64,000 nucleotides of DNA, taken from assembly GCA_024280755.1 (NCBI GenBank), contig JAJRPN010000020.1:1-64000 (forward strand), in the 5' to 3' direction. This document shows, piece after piece, positions 27,485 through 36,629 of the stretch. A model generated the notes under the pieces. It worked only from the letters and a program-made list of their open reading frames with translations. It searched no databases and was not told the DNA's origin. Numbering within the stretch: the stretch's first letter is position 1; every line of letters begins with the position of its first letter. A program made the position numbers and the translations under genes. Source of the stretch: Planctomycetota bacterium. Its GTDB lineage: Bacteria; Planctomycetota; Phycisphaerae; Phycisphaerales; UBA1924.

Positions 27485-28051
27485 ATGAAAGCAAATGAAA
27501 TACGCCCCGGCACCGCACTCGAAATGAACGGCAAGCTTTACATTGTCGTCAAAATCGGGCATGTGAAACCCGGCAAAGGCCCGGCATACATCCAGGCAAA
27601 GATGCGAGCCGTCGATGGCGCGGGTATGAAAGAACAACGCTTCTCGGGTTCGGATGTTGTTGAAGGCACCAACCTCGACAAACGCGAGATGGAGTTCCTC
27701 TACGACGATGGCGCAGGCGGAGCGACCTTCATGGATCTCAAAGATTACGACCAAATCGATCTCAACAAAGATCTGCTCGGCGACACCTTGCTCTACTTAG
27801 CACCAAACTCAACATGCACCGTGATGTTCCACGGCGACAACCCCGTCGCGATCGAACTCCCTTCCGCAGTCACATTGACCATCACTGATACCGCTCCAGG
27901 CATCAAGGGCGCGACCGCAACCAACCAGCTCAAAGAAGCAGTCTGCGATACCGGGCTCAAGACCCGTGTGCCTCCGTTTATTGCCAATGGCGAAATGGTT
28001 CGGATCTCAACCGAAGACGGCTCATACATGTCGCGCGTCAAAGAAGACTAA
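27485..28051 (+). CDS. efp: translation elongation factor P
   Basis: Relieves ribosome stalling at polyproline. From the ATG at 27485 it has 188 residues, the standard EF-P length, with three beta-barrel domains. The tip of the domain I loop reads KPGKGPA, so a Lys (K31) is available for modification. No epmA/epmB-type modification gene is nearby. The frame is open upstream, but GGAAA and the family N-terminus (MKANEIRPG) support this start. Confidence 0.95.
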   Translation: MKANEIRPGTALEMNGKLYIVVKIGHVKPGKGPAYIQAKMRAVDGAGMKEQRFSGSDVVEGTNLDKREMEFLYDDGAGGATFMDLKDYDQIDLNKDLLGDTLLYLAPNSTCTVMFHGDNPVAIELPSAVTLTITDTAPGIKGATATNQLKEAVCDTGLKTRVPPFIANGEMVRISTEDGSYMSRVKED

Positions 28052-28054
28052 AGC

Positions 28055-28091
28055 TGGCAATAGGCAGTTGGCAATAGGCAATGGGAAGATA
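28055..28091 (+). repeat. short tandem repeat of GGCAATA-type units
   Basis: Four degenerate heptamer-like units (GGCAATA, GGCAGTT, GGCAATA, GGCAATG) end in GGGAAGAT between efp and aroK. The same string, ending in GGGGAAGAT, lies inside the repeat element at 57762-57792. The GGGAAG end doubles as the likely ribosome binding site of aroK. Confidence 0.6.
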
Positions 28092-28094
28092 TCA

Positions 28095-28631
28095 ATGACC
28101 GACTCGAAGCCCAATCTGATTTTGATTGGGCTTCGTGCATCTGGTAAGTCCACTTTGGGCAAGGTTCTGGCGGATCAACTTGGATTGGTGTTTGTCGATT
28201 TGGATGATGTTGCGTCGGCATTGCTCAAAGCCGATGGTGCAGGACAAGCTATTCAAACGCACGGGATCGACGCGTTCCGTGATGCCGAAGCACAGGCGCT
28301 CAAGTCCGTACTCACACAATCATCTCAAATCATCGCCCTCGGCGGCGGCACACCCACCGCGCCAGGCTGCGCTGATATGCTCGCAGTAGATCCTTGCATT
28401 GTCGTTTATCTGCGTGCATTGCCCGCCACGCTGCGCGATCGGCTTCGTGAAACCGACAATACGAATCGCCCTGCATTAGTGGGGGATAATGCGATCGATG
28501 AAGTACAAATGCTCTTCGATCAACGCGATGAGCTGTATTGTTCAATTGCAGATACAATCATCCAGACAGATGATCTTACCTTTGATTCCGCGTTGGCAAA
28601 GTTGGTTGAAGCGGTCGAAGTATTCGGTTGA
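28095..28631 (+). CDS. aroK: shikimate kinase
   Basis: Phosphorylates shikimate in aromatic amino-acid synthesis. The 178-residue P-loop kinase shows Walker A GLRASGKST, the shikimate-binding DLDD motif near residue 36, the GGG motif in IALGGGTP, and an Arg in the lid (LRETDNTNRPAL). An upstream in-frame start exists inside efp. I prefer 28095, which follows GGGAAG. Confidence 0.92.
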   Translation: MTDSKPNLILIGLRASGKSTLGKVLADQLGLVFVDLDDVASALLKADGAGQAIQTHGIDAFRDAEAQALKSVLTQSSQIIALGGGTPTAPGCADMLAVDPCIVVYLRALPATLRDRLRETDNTNRPALVGDNAIDEVQMLFDQRDELYCSIADTIIQTDDLTFDSALAKLVEAVEVFG

Positions 28632-28639
28632 TCAGTTGA

Positions 28640-29293
28640 TCAAAGGATCTCGTACTTCTCAAGCAGCGATCGCATTTGGGCGACGGTATCGCCTTTGTGG
28701 TCGATCAGCTCAGCGCACCAGCCGAAGGCTTTGGCGCCCTCGATGTTCTCGGGTGAGTCATCAAAGAACAAGACCTGATTGCCCGAAGCACCGACTCGGC
28801 GTTCGAAGGCTGCGAGTGCTTTTTCGTCTGGCTTGGCGAGCCCAAAGAGGAAGCTGGCGTGCTTGTGTTCGATGAGGTTGGCAGCGGGGAAGTCCTCTTC
28901 CATCCGTGCCCAGTGCGATGCGTTAGTGTTGGAGAACAAGGCGGTCGAGAGATCAGAAAACTCATTGAGTTCTTCGATCAGCTCTTCGATTCCTTCATAC
29001 TCTTCGATCAGCCAGGCTTCATGCACCGCTGCGATATCTTCGAGGGTGTGGAAATCTTCTGATTCTTTAGCAAGCGATCGGCAGAACGCTTTGTCGCTCA
29101 TTTGGCCGGTATGGAACCGCTTGGCGATCGCGTCCTGTTTGGCGAGACACTTCTTCGAGATCTTGGCATTGGGCGCCTTGATCCCGGCAGCCTTACAGCC
29201 TTCTTGCCAGGTTCGACAGATTTTCAGGATCACACCGCCCCAATCGAAACAGACGAGTCGTATATCGTGATCGAGTTGGTCCTGCTCAGGCAT
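28640..29293 (-). CDS. HAD-family hydrolase
   Basis: A 217-residue haloacid-dehalogenase-like phosphatase. Motif I is VCFDWGGVIL, with the nucleophile Asp; the usual second Asp position (DxD) is Gly, as in YihX/epoxide-hydrolase-N-like members. Motif II is FSNTNAS, motif III Lys in AKPDEKA, and motif IV FFDDSPENI. Substrate unknown. It converges on aroK with an 8-base gap and sits 6 bases downstream of truD, so it probably shares that transcript. Confidence 0.85.
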   Translation of the reverse strand: MPEQDQLDHDIRLVCFDWGGVILKICRTWQEGCKAAGIKAPNAKISKKCLAKQDAIAKRFHTGQMSDKAFCRSLAKESEDFHTLEDIAAVHEAWLIEEYEGIEELIEELNEFSDLSTALFSNTNASHWARMEEDFPAANLIEHKHASFLFGLAKPDEKALAAFERRVGASGNQVLFFDDSPENIEGAKAFGWCAELIDHKGDTVAQMRSLLEKYEIL

Positions 29294-29299
29294 GGAGGA

Positions 29300-30604
29300 T
29301 TATACGCCCGCCGATGCACATTTCATCACCTCGTCCATTACCGTTGTTGCAAAAGACCCTCTAGGGAGTTCAAAGGCACATCGGATATACCCACCATGCT
29401 CATCGGTGCCCCCTTCGACCTCTGGGTCGATCACCCGCATCCGCATTGGTCGTCGATCGCCTCCGATCATCGAATAGCCACCCCGTGCTTCGCAGGCTTC
29501 GAGAAGTTCGAGGGTGACCCCAACATTCGCCAATGCTTGGGTCTCGGTATCCTCAACTTGACCACTCGCCCTTGCCATTGTGGTGCCCCACATCGGCCCA
29601 GATGGCGAGAGTTCAAAGGATTCAACCCGCCCTTGGAGCGTGGAATCTGCTTTTTCAAGTTCTTCTGCGGTAATCTCAAAGCTCGAACGGTTCTTGGTCA
29701 CAAAGGCAAGGTCGCCAGCGATGAGCTGATCCATCGTGCCCGCTTCGATTCGTGCATTGAGGACATGGTTGAAGATTGCCGACTGGAACGAGCTAATAAA
29801 GAACCCGGCAGCCGTCGGATCGATCACCCGCAGTGCCTTCTCGGCGGGGTGGTCATTGCTCAGGGCACGGAGCAGGTTGCGCTCAATTTTGAACACCTTA
29901 GGCATCAAATCAAACCCGTCGCGGAATCGCCCATCAACATACGCCTGGCGAGCATCCGCAGAGCCCTTGGGTGCGCCAGGCTTGGGCGAAAGAATTAGAT
30001 CGATCGCGGCTTGGGCATCGCCCAAAATCATCGCCCGCCCGACAAGGTGGTTGTTCATCAAGAACCCGAAGCGTTGTTCGCCGATGCGGTTGGGTGCGCC
30101 GTGTTTGGCGAGTAGATCCAGTGCTGCTTTGGCATGGCGGACTTTCAGCGGGTCGACGCCTCGGACCTTGATCGAGAATCGGTTCCCTGCCAGATGCCCG
30201 CGTTTGAGCTGGTTGGAATGCAGATCAACCCACAGCACCGATGCGCGATCGTGCTGGAAGCTCGGAAAATCTTCTGGTGTTTTGCCGGGGGTGTGGATCG
30301 AGATCACCTGGCGCGTGATCGCGTGTTTGTCCTTGAGCCCAGCGTGCCCGATGGCTTTGCGTTTGACCTTAAAGTGTTTCGAGAGTGCATCGCGGAGTTG
30401 GAGCGTGGTGAGCTCGCGTTTTTCGACAAAGAGGAAGATATGTTCGCCCTCGCCATCGGGGTTATAAAGGGGGATCTCTTCAACGAGGAAATCTTCCGGG
30501 CGAGCTTTGAGCTGCCCGCCAATCCCTGGGATGTCATGCGTGAGATAGCGAGGCGCATCTGCGCCGGTCGAAAACGCGTCGGCTGATTCGGTCGTGGTAT
30601 TCAT
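29300..30604 (-). CDS. truD: tRNA pseudouridine(13) synthase
   Basis: Forms pseudouridine 13 in tRNA(Glu). The 434-residue protein has the TruD signature GHAGLKDKHAITRQ with the catalytic Asp, and NRIGEQRFG and FQSAIFNHVLN downstream. It is longer than E. coli TruD (349), with the extra length in the C-terminal half. The start ATG overlaps the stop of the upstream nuclease gene by four bases. Confidence 0.93.
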   Translation of the reverse strand: MNTTTESADAFSTGADAPRYLTHDIPGIGGQLKARPEDFLVEEIPLYNPDGEGEHIFLFVEKRELTTLQLRDALSKHFKVKRKAIGHAGLKDKHAITRQVISIHTPGKTPEDFPSFQHDRASVLWVDLHSNQLKRGHLAGNRFSIKVRGVDPLKVRHAKAALDLLAKHGAPNRIGEQRFGFLMNNHLVGRAMILGDAQAAIDLILSPKPGAPKGSADARQAYVDGRFRDGFDLMPKVFKIERNLLRALSNDHPAEKALRVIDPTAAGFFISSFQSAIFNHVLNARIEAGTMDQLIAGDLAFVTKNRSSFEITAEELEKADSTLQGRVESFELSPSGPMWGTTMARASGQVEDTETQALANVGVTLELLEACEARGGYSMIGGDRRPMRMRVIDPEVEGGTDEHGGYIRCAFELPRGSFATTVMDEVMKCASAGV

Positions 30605-31053
30605 GATTCAAAGTCCTCTGGCTGACCAAACCCATCCATAGGCGGGAGGATCGCGTGCGTAATAACAGATTCATCAACAAAGATCGGTACATCACCCGCG
30701 ATCCCAAGGGCAATCGCATCGCTCGGGCGAGCATCGATATCGATCTGTCGCCCGGTGTTATCGGTGAGATTGAGTATTGCGTAGAAGGTGCCGTCGACTA
30801 TTTCGGTGATCGCGATGGAATCAAGCGATGCGCCGAGTTGTTCGATAGTGTTGGCGAGCAGGTCATGGGTCATCGGGCGTCCGATTTCGACCCCTGAGAG
30901 CCGACGGTCGATCGCGATTGCTTCGGCGATTCCGATCAAGATCGGGAACGATCGTGCATGTGCAGCATCGACCCCGACCTCTCGCAGCTCAATAAGCTGG
31001 GCGGGGTTGAGTTCACGGATCAGAATTCGAGCCAGTTCCATTTGGATGCGCAT
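30601..31053 (-). CDS. bifunctional nuclease family protein (DUF151)
   Basis: A 150-residue protein of the BFN/DUF151 family, known from plants and Thermotoga. The diagnostic core is LPIxIG-like FPILIGIAEA at 36-45, RPMTHDLL and the stretch IDARPSDAIALGI. The ATG at 31053 has AAAGG 8 nt upstream; a TTG at 31080 would add nine residues. Translation couples to truD through an ATGA overlap. The cellular role is not settled. Confidence 0.88.
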   Translation of the reverse strand: MRIQMELARILIRELNPAQLIELREVGVDAAHARSFPILIGIAEAIAIDRRLSGVEIGRPMTHDLLANTIEQLGASLDSIAITEIVDGTFYAILNLTDNTGRQIDIDARPSDAIALGIAGDVPIFVDESVITHAILPPMDGFGQPEDFES

Positions 31054-31195
31054 CGTGGGAGCCTTTGTGTAGATGCGCAATTGAAGGTCAGTCGAGCCAA
31101 GAAAGCGAGCAGCGATTCCGAGTTTGTTCTACGCAAGAGTCGATTAAGTGGGAATACGCCCCGTCTGGGGTTCGAGTCGAGCAATGCCCCAACGC

Positions 31196-31999
31196 CTAGG
31201 GCCGATCTTGCGGATGTTGAACTTCTCTTCCAAATGATTCGAGCAAGGAAGAAGGGATACCAATCGGAGCGATGAAGAGATCCCCAAGGATTGGTTGGGC
31301 TTCGATCAAATTGAATCCATCTTTGAGAGCTGCCAAGGTCACTGTTCGATCTGCGAAGATCACTGCATCGCCCATCGGCATTCCCGTTTGTGCATTTAAA
31401 CCAGACGGGACATCCACCGCCAAGATCAACGCACCTGCTTTCTTACAGGCGTTCATGTGCTGAACCAACTCCTCGGCTACGCCACAGATCGCACGAGTGA
31501 GCCCTGTTCCAAACAACGCATCAACAATGAGCCCTGGGGCTTTGGGGTTTGATTGAAGATAGTCCTCTGCGCTGATGATCTCGATCTCCATTCTTTGGAT
31601 GATATCAAGATTGGTTTTCGCATCGCCTTGAATGGCATTGGCTGGTGTTGCGAGGACAACTGTGAGCGGGTATCCAAGGGCATGAAGATGTCGAGCGAGC
31701 GCGAACCCATCGCCAGCATTGTTGCCCGGCCCGGTGTATATCACAATCTTCTGCGATCGAGCAGCCTCAAGCATTTCTTGAGCGTGCTGGCACAAGCCAA
31801 TCGCAGCGTTCTCCATGAGGACAATCGATGGGATTCCAAAGTCGGTCGTTGCCAGTTCATCGAGTCTTCGGCAGTTCTCGACAGACATTTCGTAGATTGG
31901 CTGGTCTGGATGTTCAGCCTTGAGCATCGCTGGCGGGCCAGAGACACGGAATATTGGGCGATTTGATGGGTTGGTGGGATCGGGCATCGTATTGATCAT
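31196..31999 (-). CDS. nnrE: NAD(P)H-hydrate epimerase (YjeF N-terminal domain)
   Basis: Repairs hydrated NAD(P)H by epimerising the R form. About 267 residues, starting from the ATG at 31999 (31987 is equally possible; neither has a strong ribosome site). Motifs are MSVENCRRLDELA, LMENAA, GPGNNAGDGFALAR and DALFGTGL. Only the epimerase domain is present, without the C-terminal dehydratase found in many bacterial fusions. It is divergent from the glycosyltransferase gene, about 40 bases away. Confidence 0.88.
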   Translation of the reverse strand: MINTMPDPTNPSNRPIFRVSGPPAMLKAEHPDQPIYEMSVENCRRLDELATTDFGIPSIVLMENAAIGLCQHAQEMLEAARSQKIVIYTGPGNNAGDGFALARHLHALGYPLTVVLATPANAIQGDAKTNLDIIQRMEIEIISAEDYLQSNPKAPGLIVDALFGTGLTRAICGVAEELVQHMNACKKAGALILAVDVPSGLNAQTGMPMGDAVIFADRTVTLAALKDGFNLIEAQPILGDLFIAPIGIPSSLLESFGREVQHPQDRP

Positions 32000-32039
32000 A
32001 TCACCAAGTTCTCGGCTGTGCCGACCTACGATTCGGCGT

Positions 32040-33266
32040 ATGTTTGATATCGCTCTCGAAATCTTGTTTGTCCTCTTGATGGCGTTGGCTGTCGCTTGTG
32101 CGGTGTATTGGGGCGCGGTCACGGGGCATGTCTTGTTGACCGCTCGCAAGCTGCCAACCGCCCGCGATGGGATCTCGCTGGCCGAGTTGTCGCCTCCAAC
32201 TCAGAAGGTCTGTGTGATTGTGCCCTGTCATAACGAAGCAGGGAACATCGCTCGGCTGATTGCATCGCTCAAAGATCAAGATTACGATCGGCTCAAGGTT
32301 GTCCTCGCGCTCGATCGCTGCACCGACGACACGCTCGGGGTGGCGCGCGAAGCAATCAGAGACGATGCAAGATTCGAGATTGTCGAGATCACCCAATGCC
32401 CCGACGATTGGGCCGGTAAGGTGCATGCCGCGCATACTGGATACGAATCGACCGAGCATGCTCGCAACAGCGAGGTGTTGATCTTTACCGATGCCGATAC
32501 CTGGCTCAATCCGGCGTGTGTTCGTGCGTGTGTTGCATTGCTCAATGATCGCGGTTTAGATTTCTTGAGTTTGCTCTCGACACTCAATGTGCAGACCTGG
32601 TATGAACGAATCGTTCAGCCGATCACGGCCTTCGAACTCGCTCGCCAATATCCATTGTTGCGAGTGAACCGGAATGATTCGCGCAAGCGTGCATTCGCCA
32701 ATGGGCAGTTCATGCTTTTTACATCCGAATCATACAAAGCCATAGGTGGTCACGAAGCAGTCAAAGCTGCGATCCTCGAAGATATTGTGTTCTCACGCAA
32801 AATCATGCACGCAGATTTTTCAGGTGGTTTGTTGCTCGCCGACAACATGCTCAAGTGTCGGATGTATGACACTTGGGAAGAATATATCCGAGGCTGGAAA
32901 CGGATCTATACCGAATCGGCAAACAGAGAAGTGAAGCGTCTAAGAAGATATGCCAGCCGCACGCCGATGCTGTGTACCGCATTGCCCCTTAGCTGTGTAC
33001 TCCTCGTCCTATTAAGCATTGTCGCAGCAGATGAATCATCACGGCTGATGCATCTTTTGTTCGGCGGCATCGGGTTCGCGGCATGGTTGATCGGCGTTGG
33101 CTCGGTGTATCGCATGAGTCGGGCACCATTGATTGATGTCCCGTTGTCGCTCGTTGGTGGGGTTTTCACTGGGCGAATCTTCAAAGCCGCAGCCGATGAT
33201 CTGGTCGCTGGTACACCCACACAGTGGGGCGGCAAATCCTATATTCGCAAAGCGGAGGATATGTGA
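32040..33266 (+). CDS. family 2 glycosyltransferase, membrane-anchored
   Basis: A 408-residue inverting GT-A enzyme. An N-terminal helix (ALEILFVLLMALAVACAVY) anchors it. IVPCHNEAGNI, DADTW (metal-binding DxD) and AILEDIVFSRK (catalytic ED) follow. Three or four helices close the C-terminus. It resembles carotenoid- or hopanoid-pathway GT2 enzymes in layout, but the acceptor is unknown. The stop codon overlaps the exbD start (TGATG). Confidence 0.85.
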   Translation: MFDIALEILFVLLMALAVACAVYWGAVTGHVLLTARKLPTARDGISLAELSPPTQKVCVIVPCHNEAGNIARLIASLKDQDYDRLKVVLALDRCTDDTLGVAREAIRDDARFEIVEITQCPDDWAGKVHAAHTGYESTEHARNSEVLIFTDADTWLNPACVRACVALLNDRGLDFLSLLSTLNVQTWYERIVQPITAFELARQYPLLRVNRNDSRKRAFANGQFMLFTSESYKAIGGHEAVKAAILEDIVFSRKIMHADFSGGLLLADNMLKCRMYDTWEEYIRGWKRIYTESANREVKRLRRYASRTPMLCTALPLSCVLLVLLSIVAADESSRLMHLLFGGIGFAAWLIGVGSVYRMSRAPLIDVPLSLVGGVFTGRIFKAAADDLVAGTPTQWGGKSYIRKAEDM

Positions 33267-33721
33267 TGCGAAGAGTTCGCCGAATATCGAGCGATGTGCA
33301 TATCGAACTGACCCCGATGATCGATGTCGTGTTTTTGCTCTTGACCTTCTTCATCTTCGCGGTGGTGATGATGGTGCGAGCCGATGTGCTCGATGTGAAC
33401 CTGCCAGAACTCGCAGCCGGGCGAGCAGCGACCCAAACCATCCCGATCACCATCGCGATCACAGACACCGGCGAGTTGTTTGTCAACAGCGAACCGATCA
33501 AGCTCGATGCGCTGGTCGAGCGTGTCCACGCATTGCAAACTCAAATGGATGACGGTTCAAAGAGTGCGTTGGTCTTGGCTGTCGATACCCAGTCGCCCGC
33601 TGGTGTGATGATCTCGGTCGCGGACACACTCACCGGCAGCGGGCTTGGCGAGTTTTCAATCATCGGGCATCGCAACCCAGAAGAGACACAAGAACAAATG
33701 CCAGAGCCAGAATCCCCATGA
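33266..33721 (+). CDS. ExbD/TolR-family biopolymer transport protein
   Basis: A 151-residue protein with one helix (IELTPMIDVVFLLLTFFIF, including the conserved Asp) and a periplasmic domain. ExbD works with ExbB to power TonB, or as TolR with TolQ. GGAGGA precedes the ATG. Its 3' end overlaps the next gene by four bases. No ExbB/TolQ/MotA-like gene is in the window, so the partner must be elsewhere. Confidence 0.9.
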   Translation: MRRVRRISSDVHIELTPMIDVVFLLLTFFIFAVVMMVRADVLDVNLPELAAGRAATQTIPITIAITDTGELFVNSEPIKLDALVERVHALQTQMDDGSKSALVLAVDTQSPAGVMISVADTLTGSGLGEFSIIGHRNPEETQEQMPEPESP

Positions 33722-34839
33722 GCTTCGCTGCAGATTCATCATCAGTTTCTACACGCCATGCGTCGGTTGTGACGCTTGGAGTCGGGTTGTGCCTGAGTGT
33801 GGCGGTCAACCTTGGTGCGGGGTTTGGCGCGAGCGAATACTTTGCGGGTTTAGGAAGCTTCGACGATTCATCAGATACACCGATTAACATCGAACCTGAA
33901 AACACCGCATCGATCCAGCCACCCGATAAGTTGCATCTTGGCATGCAAGAGTCATCCACCGCTTCGATCAACTGGCTCGGGGTGATTGATAATCCAGAAA
34001 TCGGCGATGCGCCACAAGCCAAGGTTGAGCAGGCCGAGTTTACCAGGCAAAGCGGGAACGCACCATCAACGGCTTCTCCCCAACCGATGATCAAACCAGT
34101 CGTCGAACCGGCAACCCAACCAGTCATCGAACCAGAAATCGAACCGACGCTTCCGGTCGAAGAAACTCAGCCAGAACCAGAACCAGCGATCGAGCCAACC
34201 CCAGAAGCGAAAGCGCTCACCAAACAAAGCGAGATTGAGGCGAAGCCCGATACTCAGTCGCCCGTTTTGATCGAAACCCAACCAGATCCAGTCGAAGAAC
34301 CCCAGGCAGAACCCACAGAGCAGCCAGCACCAACTGGTCCAGAACTCGTGAGTGTCGATCCAAACCCGCCAGCCAAACATCAGCCGCCACAGAAAGAACC
34401 CGACGCACAGCGGGCCGAGCCCAAAGCTGCGGGCAAAGTGGGCGTGCTGTCAGATCGTGAATCCGCAGCGTCAATCATCAAACGAGCGATCAAGGTCAAT
34501 GCTTCGAGCCTTCACAAACCAATCGTCGGCAAAGGGCTCGAAATCTCAACAGTCGAGCCTCGGTTTCCTGCCACGGTCCGGTTCACAGAACTGCCTCGCA
34601 ATCCAGTTGTCATGATCCAGTTCGGTCAAAGCGGGCGAGTACAAAACGCTTATTTCTTCAAAGAGGGTAAACGGGTGTACAACACAGGAGTCCCCAGCGT
34701 CGACGAGCCATTACTCAATGCGATCTACAAGTGGAAAGCCAAAGGCAAACAGATCGAATCGCTCGATGCCAACGACCCAAAGTCGGTTGTAGAAATATCG
34801 ATGCGGATCACTTTCCGAAAAGAGAGCAAGTCGCCTTAG
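33718..34839 (+). CDS. TonB-like energy transducer
   Basis: A 373-residue protein with an N-terminal helix (about 17-40), a long Pro/Glu/Gln-rich spacer (about 115-240) that would span the periplasm, and a C-terminal domain. That domain includes SVDEPLLNAIYKWKAKGKQI, which fits TonB-type C-termini in spacing though not strongly in sequence. The link to ExbD (four-base overlap) supports a TonB role. Confidence 0.7.
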   Translation: MSFAADSSSVSTRHASVVTLGVGLCLSVAVNLGAGFGASEYFAGLGSFDDSSDTPINIEPENTASIQPPDKLHLGMQESSTASINWLGVIDNPEIGDAPQAKVEQAEFTRQSGNAPSTASPQPMIKPVVEPATQPVIEPEIEPTLPVEETQPEPEPAIEPTPEAKALTKQSEIEAKPDTQSPVLIETQPDPVEEPQAEPTEQPAPTGPELVSVDPNPPAKHQPPQKEPDAQRAEPKAAGKVGVLSDRESAASIIKRAIKVNASSLHKPIVGKGLEISTVEPRFPATVRFTELPRNPVVMIQFGQSGRVQNAYFFKEGKRVYNTGVPSVDEPLLNAIYKWKAKGKQIESLDANDPKSVVEISMRITFRKESKSP

Positions 34840-36294
34840 TTACGAATCACTCTTACCAATCGTCAACTCCGCAACAGACTCCGGCTTGACCTTCTCAATG
34901 TGCAAGCGTTGCGTGCGATGCTCGGACCAATCCTTCACAAGCAGGTCAGGCGACTGGGCACTGGTATGGGTCTTGATGATGTCGTACTTTGTATCACGCT
35001 GGGCAGGAATAAACCCGGCGTTGCGGATAAGCCGACACAGCACCGCCTCGTCGAGGCAATAGGTCGTGCCCGCAGATGACACGACATTCTCTTCCATCAT
35101 GACACTGCCCATGTCGTTGGCGCCAAACTTGAGCGCGACCTGCCCAATGTGCGGCCCCATCGTCACCCAACTCGAACCAATGGTGTACAGGTTGTCGAGC
35201 ATCAGTCGACTCACCGCTTGCGTGCGCAAATACTCGGTCGCGCCTGCGAGGCGCAATCGGCGTCCGAAGTTCTTGTCGAGGTCTTTGGTCCCGGTGCCTT
35301 CAAGATTCGCAACAACATCGCCTGGGAACGGCGCGTTGTTTGTAAGATCATCCGCCGTCGGCCAGTGGGGGAGCCGACCAAGCGCCGTGTTGTCGGGCTG
35401 GAATGGCCAAGAGTGGAACCCAAGGTAGTGCCCGCCGGTCTCTGGGGTTTTAATCGTTGGATCGCCTGCGATCTGCGTCGGGATTTCGCCGGTGCCAAAG
35501 TCGGCGATCGATTTATCCTGCCAATGGCGAACCATGTGCATGTGATGCACACGATCGGCGTAGCCCTCGATATGCCCATACATCATCGACGCGCTGGTGA
35601 ACATGCCCAGCGAATGAGCCGCGTACATAACCTCAAGCCATGCGTCCATGTCGCACTTACCCATGCCGATCTTGCTGCGGACTGCGGGCGCGAAGATCTC
35701 GCCGCCGCCGCCGGGGAGCGACCCCATGCCGGCGTCTTTGAGTTTCGTCAGCACCCATTGCACCTTCTCGATTAATGTGCGACCCGGAGGATCAAAGAAG
35801 TTCACAAACTCGATCAACTCCGGCGGCGAGAACGCATGAATCTTCACATGCGGGAACCGCTCGCGGATGCCGTTGAGCAACTCAAGATACCAATCTAGCC
35901 CGAGCGCAGGATTCATCCCGCCCTGCATCAGAATCTGCGTGCCTCCGATGTCGGAGAGTTCTTGTACTTTCTGATACAATTCTTCATACGAAAGCGTGTA
36001 CGAATCATGGTCGTCAGCGGTGCGCTTAAACGCACAGAAGATGCACTTGGCGGTGCAGATATTGGTGTAGTTGATATTGCGGTCGATGATGTATGAGCGA
36101 ACATGATCGCCGTGCAAATCTCGGCACCGTGCATCCGCATACCGCCCAAGCATGTGCAGCGGCGCATCAGTCAACAACGCAAGCCCTTGCTCGGGGGTGA
36201 GCCGAACCTGCCCGGCAGCGACCGCTGCGAGCAATCCCGTATCGGTGGCATCAAGGGTTGGGTGTTCGGGCAGCGGCTGATAGATGGTGGACAT
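34840..36294 (-). CDS. mqnC: radical SAM cyclic dehypoxanthinyl futalosine synthase (MqnC)
   Basis: Closes the naphthoquinone ring in the futalosine route to menaquinone. The 484-residue protein has the radical-SAM site CTAKCIFCAF, YIIDRNINYTNIC upstream of it, and the MqnC-specific ending RNAGFIPAQRDTKYDI. Typical MqnC is about 370 residues. Here some 45 extra residues (ADDLTNNAPFPGDVVANLEG and after) interrupt the region after PFQPDNTALG, and both ends are longer. The start at 36294 gives MSTIYQPL; an ATG nine codons earlier is possible. Confidence 0.88.
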   Translation of the reverse strand: MSTIYQPLPEHPTLDATDTGLLAAVAAGQVRLTPEQGLALLTDAPLHMLGRYADARCRDLHGDHVRSYIIDRNINYTNICTAKCIFCAFKRTADDHDSYTLSYEELYQKVQELSDIGGTQILMQGGMNPALGLDWYLELLNGIRERFPHVKIHAFSPPELIEFVNFFDPPGRTLIEKVQWVLTKLKDAGMGSLPGGGGEIFAPAVRSKIGMGKCDMDAWLEVMYAAHSLGMFTSASMMYGHIEGYADRVHHMHMVRHWQDKSIADFGTGEIPTQIAGDPTIKTPETGGHYLGFHSWPFQPDNTALGRLPHWPTADDLTNNAPFPGDVVANLEGTGTKDLDKNFGRRLRLAGATEYLRTQAVSRLMLDNLYTIGSSWVTMGPHIGQVALKFGANDMGSVMMEENVVSSAGTTYCLDEAVLCRLIRNAGFIPAQRDTKYDIIKTHTSAQSPDLLVKDWSEHRTQRLHIEKVKPESVAELTIGKSDS

Positions 36295-36372
36295 AATGAT
36301 CGCTCGGCTATTGAGTTTCAATGATTGTTGAAATCATAGCGTGCTCGGATCAGCGTGGCAATGCGATGGAAA

Positions 36373-36417
36373 TCATCAAAGACACTACTGCGCCGTGGAC
36401 GGCGAGTAGTGGCACCC
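36373..36417 (-). repeat. short structured repeat, copy 1
   Basis: A 45-base element with flanks TCATCAAAGACAC and GTGGCACCC (plus strand) around a hairpin: CACTACT pairs with AGTAGTG and CGCCGT with ACGGCG. It lies between the small membrane protein gene and mqnC. The same flanks and length occur at 58586-58630 with different but complementary stems. Confidence 0.7.
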
Positions 36418-36422
36418 GATTG

Positions 36423-36629
36423 TTAGTCAGTAGATTTATTGTTGTCCTGTGAGTTCGGTTTTATCGCTCTGAAACTCATTCCTATGAGCTGAATGATCAG
36501 AATACACCCTGACACCGTCATTCCTGAGGCAAGGAACAGATGGATATCGAGTGCATAAGCGAGTGCATTTGAAAGCCAAGCGGCGAACCATACAATCAAG
36601 ATGGCAAAGGTGAGTTCAATTAGAGTCAT
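36423..36629 (-). CDS. small two-helix membrane protein
   Basis: A 68-residue protein with two hydrophobic helices (about 5-28 and 31-53) and a polar Lys/Asn/Asp tail. Its ATG overlaps the stop of the symporter gene (TAATG), so it is translated after it and may be an accessory subunit. No family recognised. Confidence 0.65.
   Translation of the reverse strand: MTLIELTFAILIVWFAAWLSNALAYALDIHLFLASGMTVSGCILIIQLIGMSFRAIKPNSQDNNKSTD

Noticed and set aside
31141-31195. A tRNA-like T-arm string (GGGTTCGAGTC) between the nuclease and nnrE genes
   Set aside because: The bases around it do not form a 5-bp T-stem, acceptor stem or anticodon arm, so no tRNA can be built.
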